A DNA stretch of 41,972 bases from Opitutales bacterium (GCA_021772565.1 JAJFLR010000076.1:1-41972), one strand, 5' to 3'. Numbered from the stretch's first letter, positions 25,600 through 33,917 are shown. Numbers and translations: made by a program. Notes: generated by a model not told the origin, from the sequence alone.

Positions 25600-27225
25600 G
25601 TGAGAATTGGCACCCACAGTGCTAGTTATTTAAACCTCAAAATTATAAAAAGTATAATTAAAAGGAAATTTACACTTGATAAAGGTGTTTTACCGCCAGC
25701 GGTTACACTGATTCTTGCGGTTACACTGATTTCAGTGACTACTCAAGTCAAAGCACTTGAAGTAGCCATCAATACCATCATCCCTGATATCACAAATAAA
25801 TCAAAAACTTTTAATATAGATTCTGCATCAAAAATTATCCTGGAATCACTAGTAATAAAAAGTGAGCAAGATTTATATAGCGAAAATCAACATTTCTCAG
25901 AAAAATCTGAGAAATTGCCTATTTTTAATCTACATGAGTTTATTAAGAGTCAAAACAGTGTAGAGGAGCTAAATCTTAACGATTTGGGGTTAAATTATCT
26001 AGTTGATAATCCAATCCTTAATTTAAATTCGCTTAATATTAAGGAAATAATAGAACTATTTGATAAACTAAGTGACCCAAAATCGCCAACACCATTAAAC
26101 TTGCGAAATTCAACTGGAGAATTCATTGATTTTTCTAATGTAGATCTTGAAGCTTTTTATAGCTATTTAACTACTTTAAAAAACCCGCGCGCAATGGGCA
26201 CAAATTCACCTGGAATTGGAGCTATTTCGACTATCTCAGTAAAAGAAATAAAACCAAATATTGAAAATTATTTAGAGTCTTTCAGCCTGGCATCAAATAA
26301 CCACAATAGCTGGTCATCAAATATTCAAGATGATGATATCCCTTATAACAGTGATGGTTTATCATACATTGAAAATAATGGTTATGAACAATATAATTAT
26401 GGAATACCGACTTATACTGCAAATAACAGAAACAACCGAGGGTCAGTAATTGGCATTGGAATACCTCAGTTCAATGATTTTAATAATGTATACGCAACTA
26501 ATTTTAGTGGATCTTCAAACTCAGTAGATACTATTGACCGTAAACAAAATTTCGAAATAAATATTAATATAAATTTTTCAACTACTTCATCAACAATACC
26601 TTCAGCAAGTGCACAGTTTAATAACTCTTCAGCCCAAAATATTACATCAAGTAGTGCCAATTCGGCTGTAAGTGTCGATATATCATTTCAAACTACTACT
26701 ACAAACATTGCAAATAACTCAAATAGTTGGAATATTACAAATAGTGGCATTACCTTATCAGGCTCAAATCCAGGTTCACCTGACGCTGATTTTGATGTCG
26801 CTTCTACCGGTATGTTTATTGGCAGAGTCGTTTTCTTTGGCTTTACTCATCCGTTTAGTCTTGAAACATTCGATATTGATATAACAGTGCCTTCCGGAAA
26901 GCGATCTGGGACTATAGACTCTTTTGGAATTGCATTAAATCAAGCTACTACAGGCACCAGTGTACATTTTGAAAATCACACAACTGGTGGTAGTACTGAC
27001 ACAGTTGTTATTGCAGGTGGATCAATTGGCACATTTAATTTTGGGCTCCCATTACCATTTACTACTGGTGATGATATAGAATTTTTTGCTTCTGGTCCAA
27101 ATCAATTACGAGCTGTTTTACTGAATGAAATTACAATTAATGTCCCTGAACCATCAACTTATGCAAAAATTGTTGGTTTATTTATTTTAATTTCAACAGT
27201 TATTAAACGTCGATATGCCAAATAA
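25600..27225 (+). CDS. Large Asn/Ser-rich exported PEP-CTERM protein
   Basis: A 541-residue protein with no catalytic domain that I recognise. It has a long basic N-terminus (residues 1-29), a hydrophobic export core (LPPAVTLILAVTLISVTT) and a likely cleavage after VKA near residue 52. The next 250 residues are acidic and Asn-rich. The region 310-395 is low-complexity Ser/Thr/Asn (TTTTNIANNSNSWNITNSG). A beta-rich segment follows, and the end is NVPEPSTYAKIVGLFILIS plus a basic tail, a full PEP-CTERM signal. Such proteins are exported, processed by an exosortase and often glycosylated. The call rests on both terminal signals. It starts at a GTG and lies convergent to aroE. Confidence 0.8.
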   Translation: MRIGTHSASYLNLKIIKSIIKRKFTLDKGVLPPAVTLILAVTLISVTTQVKALEVAINTIIPDITNKSKTFNIDSASKIILESLVIKSEQDLYSENQHFSEKSEKLPIFNLHEFIKSQNSVEELNLNDLGLNYLVDNPILNLNSLNIKEIIELFDKLSDPKSPTPLNLRNSTGEFIDFSNVDLEAFYSYLTTLKNPRAMGTNSPGIGAISTISVKEIKPNIENYLESFSLASNNHNSWSSNIQDDDIPYNSDGLSYIENNGYEQYNYGIPTYTANNRNNRGSVIGIGIPQFNDFNNVYATNFSGSSNSVDTIDRKQNFEINININFSTTSSTIPSASAQFNNSSAQNITSSSANSAVSVDISFQTTTTNIANNSNSWNITNSGITLSGSNPGSPDADFDVASTGMFIGRVVFFGFTHPFSLETFDIDITVPSGKRSGTIDSFGIALNQATTGTSVHFENHTTGGSTDTVVIAGGSIGTFNFGLPLPFTTGDDIEFFASGPNQLRAVLLNEITINVPEPSTYAKIVGLFILISTVIKRRYAK

Positions 27226-27241
27226 TTTATTAGACAGTAAT

Positions 27242-28171
27242 CTATACAGATTTCAATAATGATTTAGCATGCCTCTTCATAACCTCAACTGGCGATTTTG
27301 TCTTCGTCCAAATCTCAAGTGCTTTTTCTCCCTGCCAGACAAGCATTGACAGTCCATCAGTACATTTTTGTCCCAGAAATTTAGCATCTTTAATCAACTG
27401 TGACTCGCCCGATTTATAGATCATGTCAAAAACCATAAGCTCACGACTTAGACTTTTTAAGTTAACAGGTGATGGATCTTCAGATTTGAGTCCCAAAGAT
27501 GTCGCATTTATTAAAATACCCTCTTTCGGTAAATTTTCTGGTAAATTTTCTTTTATGCTAAAACCTGTTATCTCACTACTTGAATAAAAAGACTTCAAAT
27601 CCTTAATTAAATTTGATAATCGATCCTGATTGCGATTCCCGATCCATAGAGATTTACATTGGCTATTTAAGCATTGGCTAGCGGCAGCTCTAGCGGCACC
27701 ACCGGCTCCAATCAAAATTATATTGGAGTCAACTAATCTGCCACCTAAATCAAATTTGATAGCTTGCTCAAGACCATAACCATCTGTATTATGGCCCGTA
27801 TAGCCACTAGATTCTTTCACAAGCGTGTTAGTGGCACCAATTATTTTCGCCTCTTTAGAAATGTTTTTGATAAGATTACAGGCGATAAATTTATGGGGTA
27901 TCGTAAGGTTTAATCCAATGAAGTTTTTTTGAAAAAACAAAGATAAAGCCAACTTCAAGTCTTCCGGGATGATATCAAATTTAAAATATTTCCATTTTTT
28001 AAAAAGATCGTTTGATTTTGAGAGTTCTGCCAATGCTGCATTATGAATTTGAGGACTAATTGAATGACTTACAGGATGCCCCAAAACTGCTAAGGATGGT
28101 TCTTTTCTAGACCAATGCTTAAGATCTTCAAGTGTGAATACTGTATCATCATCAGATATACATTTCGACAT
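27242..28171 (-). CDS. aroE: Shikimate dehydrogenase
   Basis: A 309-residue NADPH-dependent enzyme that reduces 3-dehydroshikimate to shikimate in aromatic amino acid synthesis. The substrate site is visible as GHPVSHSISPQIHNAAL, NLTIPHKF (catalytic Lys) and GHNTDGYGLEQA (catalytic Asp). The nucleotide fold is LIGAGGAARAAASQ, and the C-terminal MLVWQGEKALEIW is standard. There is an N-terminal extension of about 28 residues before the first strand (MSKCISDDDTVFTLEDLKHW), longer than in E. coli but still coherent. It is nine bases downstream of the SirB1-family gene and probably cotranscribed with it. Confidence 0.93.
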   Translation of the reverse strand: MSKCISDDDTVFTLEDLKHWSRKEPSLAVLGHPVSHSISPQIHNAALAELSKSNDLFKKWKYFKFDIIPEDLKLALSLFFQKNFIGLNLTIPHKFIACNLIKNISKEAKIIGATNTLVKESSGYTGHNTDGYGLEQAIKFDLGGRLVDSNIILIGAGGAARAAASQCLNSQCKSLWIGNRNQDRLSNLIKDLKSFYSSSEITGFSIKENLPENLPKEGILINATSLGLKSEDPSPVNLKSLSRELMVFDMIYKSGESQLIKDAKFLGQKCTDGLSMLVWQGEKALEIWTKTKSPVEVMKRHAKSLLKSV

Positions 28172-28180
28172 AAATTATCT

Positions 28181-29044
28181 TCAAGAATGTTTTCTATAAG
28201 TAGCAGCAAATTCTCTGGAAAACTCATTGAACTGCTTCGCACGTGCAGGATTATTTTTCAAAGTATATTGTCTCACTAAAACCCTACAGCACTGGCACAA
28301 TACATCTCCAACCGAAATTGGTGCTAAATATCCAATTTGCGGAAAATGATTATTGCTAGACAAAATTTCTTCGAGTTCCTCAAGAGTTCTAAACATTCCA
28401 TTTTCAAATGGATCAATATAGAAAGGAGTTTTATCCAAAAAACAGCCCACCAAAAACCTGCCAGGCATGCCGATTGGTTCTAATTCTAAACCACACCTTT
28501 GTGCGATAAGAATATATAGTATTGATAGTGAAATTGGTATCCCGGTACGTCTAACCAAAACATAATTTAAAAAGCTATTTAATGGGTCATTATAATTTTC
28601 AACATTACCCCTAAACCCATATTCATGATATAAAACTCTATTAATGATATGGCATGTCTCCCAAGCTGAACTTGGCGGATTAATCAACTCCATGCACCTG
28701 GAAGAAATTTCGTCGAGTTTTAAACAAACTTCTTTAGTTTCAAAATTGGGCGTTGCGATGCGACTAAGAAAGAGGCATCCTGTTTCCAATTCATAATTCA
28801 TTGACTGGATAAATTGAATAAACTCATCTTTGGGATCAGGTCCCTGTATCTCTTTTAGGATATTATTAGCAACATCACTTAATTTTCCCCTTTTGCTCAG
28901 AATAATGTTTTTTAAAAGCTGTATCCCAATAATATCGAGTCTCTTATATTCATTAATGAGAGCACCCCTTACAACAGGTGAATCATCATCTAGTAATTTA
29001 ACTAGTGATTGCTCATAATTGTCATCTATTTTTCGTAAAGCCAC
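28181..29044 (-). CDS. SirB1-family protein with transglutaminase-like core
   Basis: A 287-residue protein of the SirB1 family (transglutaminase-like core 2). Residues 1-75 resemble HEAT-like helices (SPVVRGALINEYKRLDIIGI). The family block begins near residue 90 (LETGCLFLSRIATPNFE). Key segments are CHIINRVLYHEYGFRGN, FLNYVLVRRTGIPISLSILY and GMPGRFLVGC, then FYIDPFENG. The classic catalytic Cys of transglutaminases is not placed here, so the fold may be non-enzymatic. The molecular role is not established. The gene has a GTG start, follows yggS by about 170 bases and precedes aroE by nine. Confidence 0.85.
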   Translation of the reverse strand: MALRKIDDNYEQSLVKLLDDDSPVVRGALINEYKRLDIIGIQLLKNIILSKRGKLSDVANNILKEIQGPDPKDEFIQFIQSMNYELETGCLFLSRIATPNFETKEVCLKLDEISSRCMELINPPSSAWETCHIINRVLYHEYGFRGNVENYNDPLNSFLNYVLVRRTGIPISLSILYILIAQRCGLELEPIGMPGRFLVGCFLDKTPFYIDPFENGMFRTLEELEEILSSNNHFPQIGYLAPISVGDVLCQCCRVLVRQYTLKNNPARAKQFNEFSREFAATYRKHS

Positions 29045-29216
29045 TAGAAAAACATTGAATGAAATATATCCATTGGCAAACCAAAATTATGAATAATATC
29101 GCTAATCTTACTTAAAATTATTATAAATTGTTACAGACATGCTACTTATAAATCTCAATAGATAATGGAAATAGCATTGAGTTTTTCAAATAGAAGCCAC
29201 AAAAATAGTAAAGCAA

Positions 29217-29924
29217 CTAAGCATAAACCCTATCACCAAATAAAGCTGTGCCAATTCGGATCATCGTACTACCGGCCTTTATTGCTTCATCCATATCGGA
29301 GGTCATTCCCATTGATAAAACAGGTAGTGCAACTTGAAATTTTTCCTCTAATTGATCCCTTAGAACCTTCAATTTTTTAAAAGAATCTATTGCACAAAAA
29401 TTATCACACTCAATTGGTGCTACAGTCATTAAACCCTCAACCTTTAGATATCTAGATTTTAATGCAGCTTCCAATAAATACGGTGCATTATTTACTGTAG
29501 CTCCATACTTAGAAGGATCTTCGCCTGAATTAATTTGAATTAAAATCGGCATACTTTTGTTTATTTGCTCCAATTGCTTAGAAAGTGATTTTACTAACTT
29601 TATTCTATCAACTGTTTGGATACGATCAAATAATTCAACCGCGCGTTTAGTTTTATTACTTTGCAGGTGTCCGATTAATTCCCATTTAACAGAACTTTTT
29701 ACCAAAGGTTTTTTTGATTCAGTCTCTTGAATTCTATTTTCACCAATTGCTTTCAATCCATATTGAGAAACAAATTCAACAGCAAATGGTCCATGATTTT
29801 TTGTAACCGGCAAAAGTGTTATATCTTCTGGATTTCGTTTACACTCCTTACAAATTTTTATAATTCTTTTTTCAATTTCAGTAATATTTTTCAGAAAATT
29901 GTTATAATCCATATCCATAAACAA
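29217..29924 (-). CDS. yggS: YggS-family PLP homeostasis protein
   Basis: A 235-residue PLP-binding protein of the YggS/PROSC family, which buffers free pyridoxal phosphate and affects amino acid and keto acid pools. The cofactor lysine is K42 in LLPVTKNHG. Later family blocks are KAIGENRIQE, WELIGHLQSNK, LIQINSGEDPSKYG, GLMTVAP and SMGMTSDMDEAI, then GSTMIRIGTALFG, which binds phosphate. The N-terminus has three closely spaced in-frame Met codons (MFMDMDYNNF), so the exact start is uncertain. It diverges from the LysR gene across 75 bases that must hold both promoters. Confidence 0.93.
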   Translation of the reverse strand: MFMDMDYNNFLKNITEIEKRIIKICKECKRNPEDITLLPVTKNHGPFAVEFVSQYGLKAIGENRIQETESKKPLVKSSVKWELIGHLQSNKTKRAVELFDRIQTVDRIKLVKSLSKQLEQINKSMPILIQINSGEDPSKYGATVNNAPYLLEAALKSRYLKVEGLMTVAPIECDNFCAIDSFKKLKVLRDQLEEKFQVALPVLSMGMTSDMDEAIKAGSTMIRIGTALFGDRVYA

Positions 29925-29999
29925 AATTAATATGTTAAAAGTATTTCTTATTGATCATAGTAATTAATATTATTAATCGGTATATTGTAATTAAAAAAA

Positions 30000-30908
30000 A
30001 TGCACATAGAAAATTTTAAAATATTTATAGATTTAGTTGAGAAAAAAAGTTTCTCTAAAGCTGCTAAACTAAACAAAATCACTCAATCTGCGGTTAGTCA
30101 GCAAATTAAAGTTTTAGAAAAACATTATAATATTACTGTCATTGATAGATCTCATAAAAACTTCAGTATGACTTCTGAGGGTGAAAAATTATTTGAAAGT
30201 GCTAGAGAAATTATCAATAAATATGAAAAGATGTCTGCTGAAATACTTGCATTGAAAGATGTTGTATGTGGCACAATTCATATTTCTACAATTTACAGTA
30301 TCGGCCTACACGAATTACCCCCCTACATAAAAAACTTTTTGAGGGATTACCCAACAGTTAATGTAAAAGTTGAATACAGAAGATCCAACCTTGTTTATGA
30401 TGATATCTTGGGTAAATCAGCAGATCTCGGAATCGTGGCATTTCCAATTAAACTAAAACAATTAGAAATTTTACCATTTAGAGAAGATAAATTATCACTC
30501 GTTTGCAGCCCGGAACACCGACTTGCCAATAAAAAAGAAATTGATATCAAAGAGATTAAAGACCAAAAATTTATTAGTTTTGATAAAGATATCCCAACTC
30601 GAAAAGCTATCGATCTAATTTTCAAGGAAAAGAAGATTTCTGTCGAAACAGTTATGGAGTTCGATAATGTCGAAACAATAAAACGCGCTGTTGAAATAAA
30701 TGCCGGTGTATCAATTATTCCGGAAATCACTGCTTCACAAGAAGTAAATCTTGGGGTTCTTAAAACTGTAAAAATCAAAGGGAAAAAATTTAAGCGGCCA
30801 CTAGCTATAATCTATTTAAAAGGCCGTCACCTTACTCCTGCCATGCATAAATTTATTGGTATGCTGATGGGTAAACCATTTGTTAGACCAGATAAAAGTT
30901 TAAATTAA
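30000..30908 (+). CDS. LysR-family transcriptional regulator
   Basis: A 302-residue regulator. The N-terminal winged helix-turn-helix (FIDLVEKKSFSKAAKLNKIT then QSAVSQQIKVLEKHYN) is the LysR signature. Residues 90-295 form the periplasmic-binding-protein-like effector domain (GTIHISTIYSIGLHELPPY). The effector is unknown, though the domain style is that of the CysB/CbbR/CysL branch. LysR proteins often control a divergent neighbour, so yggS and the 75-base gap are the obvious candidates for regulation. The gene is AT-rich with no ribosome binding site, and is complete. Confidence 0.9.
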   Translation: MHIENFKIFIDLVEKKSFSKAAKLNKITQSAVSQQIKVLEKHYNITVIDRSHKNFSMTSEGEKLFESAREIINKYEKMSAEILALKDVVCGTIHISTIYSIGLHELPPYIKNFLRDYPTVNVKVEYRRSNLVYDDILGKSADLGIVAFPIKLKQLEILPFREDKLSLVCSPEHRLANKKEIDIKEIKDQKFISFDKDIPTRKAIDLIFKEKKISVETVMEFDNVETIKRAVEINAGVSIIPEITASQEVNLGVLKTVKIKGKKFKRPLAIIYLKGRHLTPAMHKFIGMLMGKPFVRPDKSLN

Positions 30909-30922
30909 CAAATCAAACTACG

Positions 30923-30970
30923 CTGATAGAAGTTTATTTCCCCAATTGAATAATCAATGCATCGTTGTTA
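30923..30970. repeat. Flank repeat A, copy 1
   Basis: A 48-base block around TTCCCCAATTGAATAAT and TCGTTGTTA that matches 32038-32085 at roughly 40 of 48 positions. Read on the minus strand it encodes NNDALIIQLGK followed by a stop, close to the NNEALIIQSGKK read from copy 2. It lies about 20 bases beyond the PEP-CTERM stop codon. Confidence 0.7.
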
Positions 30971-30987
30971 GGCATCTCTTCATTCGA

Positions 30988-31668
30988 TTACTTTTCTATT
31001 CTTCTGATAGCAATTAAAAGACCAACAAGCCCCATTAACAACCCGGAAGTAGGTTCGGGAATAGTAGTTATAAACCCATTGGCATTTGGTCTGTCATTAC
31101 TCGAAAAATTATTTGGAAAATTCAGCCCAGGTGTGGTAAAAAGAAAAGCGGGAGAATCATAACTGGCTATTCCAGAATTTAGCGGTCCAAAAGAAATTCC
31201 GCTAGAACTTGTAAAAGCATAGTTATCTCCATTTGTCTGAGAGCCAATTCGATAAGTAGTATTGCCAGATAATATAACAGGCGTAATGCTAACCATTCTC
31301 CAAGCATCAACCAAGGAAGCAACAGTACCCGCAGAAACAGTAGCACTGGCTACCAATGTCCCATTGTCTTCCCAAATACCGACTTCATGGGAAACGTTGA
31401 GACCGTCAAGATTATGGTCCCAGTGCCCTAATTGTGTAAGCAAAACCGATTCTGAACCTACTGTAAACTGAAACCCTTGTGTGCCTACAACAGACGCGTT
31501 TCCAAGAGATTCTCCTGAAAAACTAGTTAGAATAAGTGAGGGATTAATTGCCGCACTTAGATAGTTGCCTGTAATGAAGAATATAGTTGTATACAAAATG
31601 ATGTAATTAATGAAATTGTTGTTCAAAGTATGAAATCGAACTTTTTTGAGATGTGATGTAATACTCAT
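30988..31668 (-). CDS. Exported PEP-CTERM protein, beta-rich
   Basis: A 226-residue protein with an export signal (hydrophobic segment INYIILYTTIFFITG after a basic start, cleavage near LSA) and a complete PEP-CTERM tail: TIPEPTSGLLMGLVGLLIAI, then RRIEK. The mature middle (FQFTVGSESVLLTQLGHWDH, GLNVSHEVGIWEDNGTLVAS, GNTTYRIGSQTNGDNYAF) is the beta-sandwich type often found in PEP-CTERM proteins and similar to DUF4082-like domains. It is presumably displayed on the outer surface or in the exopolysaccharide layer. Its upstream region (31741-31821) is duplicated upstream of the next minus-strand unit. Confidence 0.85.
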   Translation of the reverse strand: MSITSHLKKVRFHTLNNNFINYIILYTTIFFITGNYLSAAINPSLILTSFSGESLGNASVVGTQGFQFTVGSESVLLTQLGHWDHNLDGLNVSHEVGIWEDNGTLVASATVSAGTVASLVDAWRMVSITPVILSGNTTYRIGSQTNGDNYAFTSSSGISFGPLNSGIASYDSPAFLFTTPGLNFPNNFSSNDRPNANGFITTIPEPTSGLLMGLVGLLIAIRRIEK

Positions 31669-31740
31669 AATTATTTCCTTTTCTTTGTTATTAATAGTTT
31701 ATGATTTAGTATTTTAATCAAACATGGATATTGGATGGAA

Positions 31741-31821
31741 AATTTCCCATGTCAATTAATACTAAGTATAAAAAATGTGGAAAAATGTAGCTGTCAAATG
31801 ATAAGATAAAAATAATTTATT
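31741..31821 (-). promoter_or_regulatory. Flank repeat B, copy 1, with a candidate minus-strand promoter
   Basis: Nearly identical to 33482-33561, with about 46 bases without mismatch. On the minus strand it contains TTGACA (31792-31797) and, 18 bases downstream, TTTTAT as a weak -10 box. This would direct the PEP-CTERM gene starting at 31668. Confidence 0.55.
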
Positions 31822-32196
31822 AGTTTCCATCCAGTACAATATTAAAACATATAAAATGGAAAATAGACGCAAGTGAAGGAATGGTGAATGAAATTCCTAA
31901 ATGTAACTTCCCTCAATGAAATTGTAGGGACATAACGATATTGGTTTACACTCACGTTATGTAAAAAAATTTAGCTGACATAAATAAAATGCCCTGTTCT
32001 TACATATACCTGGAAACGTTAAGTTAATTAGATAACTCTGAAAAATGTTTTCTTCCCCGATTGAATAATTAATGCTTCGTTGTTAAAATTTGTAGCATAG
32101 ACAATAAATCAGCCTGCAAATTAATCTTTGCGGTAAACGCGAATGAGCGAGCCGCTCATCCCTGCTATTTTATTTTGGCAGATGCTATATACTCAA
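31822..32196. other. Intergenic stretch with flank repeat A copy 2, a hairpin and a dispersed motif
   Basis: No gene. It contains repeat A at 32038-32085, the perfect hairpin ATGAGCG-AGC-CGCTCAT at 32143-32159 (possibly a structure downstream of the minus-strand hydrolase, though without a T-run) and an inverted copy of TATAGCATCTGCCA at 32176-32189. Confidence 0.6.
32038..32085. repeat. Flank repeat A, copy 2
   Basis: Matches 30923-30970. On the minus strand it reads YATNFNNEALIIQSGKK and continues TFFRVI to a stop at 32024-32026, with an in-frame stop a few codons upstream of this stretch. It looks like the orphaned C-terminus of a lost protein. Confidence 0.65.
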
Positions 32197-32964
32197 CTAG
32201 ATATTTTGACGAATAAAATTCTGTGTTATCCTCACAAACTCTTCAGAATTTTCCCAGGGGACCCTGTGTGTTGCATTTGGAACGATCGCATGATTTACCA
32301 ATGGACAGGCGCGTTCAAGTTTACGGCCAATTTCACAATACTTCGTATCTTGCTCTCCAGAGACAAAAAGTATTGGGAGCGTATGTATTTTAGAGAGAGC
32401 TGGCAAGAGATCCTCTTGACGACCTTTGGAAAAAACGTCGAAAAATCTAGAAATTTTCTGGCGAGAAAAATTACACTCCTCTCTTGGAATTGTATTCGGG
32501 CGGCTTCCAAACACCGAAAGGCTGTCCCATTCATTTAAAAGTTCGGTCCAAGATTCACTGAGAAATCTCTCCCCCCATTTCTTATCCAGCAAAAGCTGTT
32601 GGGCACGACCTTCCTTATCACTAATCCCCGGATCAGCACCAACTACAATTGCGCCATTCCACAAAGAAGGTCGCTCTATAATCGAATGTAGAGCTAGGCG
32701 TCCACCGAGAGAGTAGCCAACTAAAAATTGGGGTATCGTACTTGAGAAATGCGCAACACGGGAACAAAAGTCATCCGTCCAAGATTGAAAACGATCAGCA
32801 GATGTGTCCCACAAGTTTTCGAATTCATGCTCAAAACTCCATCCATTCTCTCCTGATTTTTCAAAAGCAATTGCTCTAGAAATATCTAACCAAACGTTCG
32901 AATTTTGAAGATTACCGTGCAGGTAGTAAATTCTTGCACGTTGGGATGACTTAATGGCTCTCAT
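32197..32964 (-). CDS. Alpha/beta hydrolase of the MenH type
   Basis: A 255-residue alpha/beta hydrolase. YYLHGNLQNSNVW supplies the oxyanion region, FLVGYSLGGRLALHSI the nucleophile elbow with Ser in GYSLGGR, and NATHRVPWENSEEF the catalytic His. Asp is likely in SGEQDTKYCEI. The GYSLGGR elbow followed by GAIVVGADPGISDKEGR is the pattern of MenH (SHCHC synthase, a step in menaquinone synthesis). The protein lacks the HGF start of E. coli MenH, and no other men genes are present, so a different substrate is possible. It is second in a minus-strand pair after the small membrane protein, enclosed by flank repeats A and B. Confidence 0.75.
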   Translation of the reverse strand: MRAIKSSQRARIYYLHGNLQNSNVWLDISRAIAFEKSGENGWSFEHEFENLWDTSADRFQSWTDDFCSRVAHFSSTIPQFLVGYSLGGRLALHSIIERPSLWNGAIVVGADPGISDKEGRAQQLLLDKKWGERFLSESWTELLNEWDSLSVFGSRPNTIPREECNFSRQKISRFFDVFSKGRQEDLLPALSKIHTLPILFVSGEQDTKYCEIGRKLERACPLVNHAIVPNATHRVPWENSEEFVRITQNFIRQNI

Positions 32965-33030
32965 AAGAATGAGTAGTTTGACGAATTATAACGTCCTAGT
33001 GAGACGCAGGACTTCTTCCCGTTGTCTCAT

Positions 33031-33441
33031 CTAGCTGACAGTGCTGGCTTTAGGTTGGAGGTTTACGAAGTTTATCACGTCTTCAATAGTGTAAACTTTC
33101 CCAATCATCGGATTTTCTTCAAATTCGATGGATCTGTTAGTTTTTTTGCAGATTTCTGAGATGGCATCTTCAAGGTCATAGTCACAACACCCAAATTCTT
33201 CGACATTATCATTTTTTCGGTAGGGTATCTTCTTTTCTCCCATAGACCACCACATTTCGAATGGTTCCGTTGTCGCGCGAACAATAGATAAATCGATTTT
33301 TCTGTAATCGAGTGATCGAACAAAAGTGCAGATAGATTCTCCTATTCTGTCTTCGTAAATCTTCAGTTTTTTAATTCGTTCGAAAACGATGAGAAGAGCG
33401 TAGATTCCGATGAAAATTGAGATAATTACGAGAACCGTCAT
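33031..33441 (-). CDS. Small protein with one N-terminal membrane helix, unknown function
   Basis: A 136-residue protein. Residues 2-20 form a hydrophobic helix (VLVIISIFIGIYALLIVF), followed by a basic linker and a soluble domain of about 105 residues. No named domain is recognised. The C-terminal part (EEFGCCDYDLEDAISEICKK, then GKVYTIEDVINFVN) has the helix spacing of acyl carrier-like proteins but without the DSL serine, so that likeness may be only of fold. Start ATG at 33441, just downstream of flank repeat B copy 2, which would provide its promoter. It is likely cotranscribed with the MenH-like gene. Confidence 0.6.
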   Translation of the reverse strand: MTVLVIISIFIGIYALLIVFERIKKLKIYEDRIGESICTFVRSLDYRKIDLSIVRATTEPFEMWWSMGEKKIPYRKNDNVEEFGCCDYDLEDAISEICKKTNRSIEFEENPMIGKVYTIEDVINFVNLQPKASTVS

Positions 33442-33481
33442 TTCATTTCTATATTTGTACTACAGTGTTATTAGCTGGAAT

Positions 33482-33561
33482 AATTTCTATGGAAATTAAT
33501 ATTAAGGATAAAAAAGTGGAAAAATGTAGCTGTCAAATGATAAGATAAAAATAATTTATTA
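33482..33561 (-). promoter_or_regulatory. Flank repeat B, copy 2, with a candidate minus-strand promoter
   Basis: Duplicate of 31741-31821. On the minus strand TTGACA (33531-33536) is followed after 17 bases by TTTTAT, about 40 to 75 bases before the ATG at 33441. A one-base difference in the spacer separates it from copy 1. Confidence 0.55.
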
Positions 33562-33718
33562 ACTACTGTCAGGATTTGTTTATCAATGATGGAGCGCATT
33601 TAGCGTTTGAGTCTTGTTTGAGGCGTGTGAAATGTTTGGCTGGATTTTGGAAGGTTATTGTATGATGACTAATCACTTCAATCTAGTGATCCACACTTCA
33701 AAAAGGAAATTTGGTCTA

Positions 33719-33861
33719 TGGAATGAAAAAGAAATAAAGCAGCTAAGAAAAAAATTATTAGGAGAAGAACATAAAAATGAAGAAAAACATTAGAAAAAAA
33801 ACAAACACAGAAGTCTGTATAATACTGCTTGATTTTATAGGAAAATTTGGACTTAACCCAT
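33719..33861 (+). pseudogene. 3'-end remnant of an IS256-family element
   Basis: Closely matches the last 140 or so bases of the intact element at 38159-39629: the end of the transposase frame (AATAAAGCAGCTAAGAAAAA, then GAAGTCTGTATAATACTGCT) and the terminal region TGATTTTATAGGAAAAT followed by GGACTTAACC. It carries small deletions and substitutions, so it is an old copy. No left end or transposase body is present. Confidence 0.85.
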
Positions 33862-33917
33862 TCCGTGTTTCTTCAGTACCATTAGCCATCAACTATTAGA
33901 CATTCGTCATCCATACT

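Larger units (their letters stand above)
33442..33917. other. Intergenic stretch with flank repeat B copy 2 and an IS256 end fragment
   Basis: Contains repeat B (33482-33561), about 150 bases with no recognised feature and the insertion sequence remnant at 33719-33861. No start-site ribosome binding sequence for uup is seen. Confidence 0.6.

Noticed and set aside
32143-32538. 131-codon plus-strand frame over the MenH-like gene
   Set aside because: Antisense to a gene with clear hydrolase motifs. No domain of its own.
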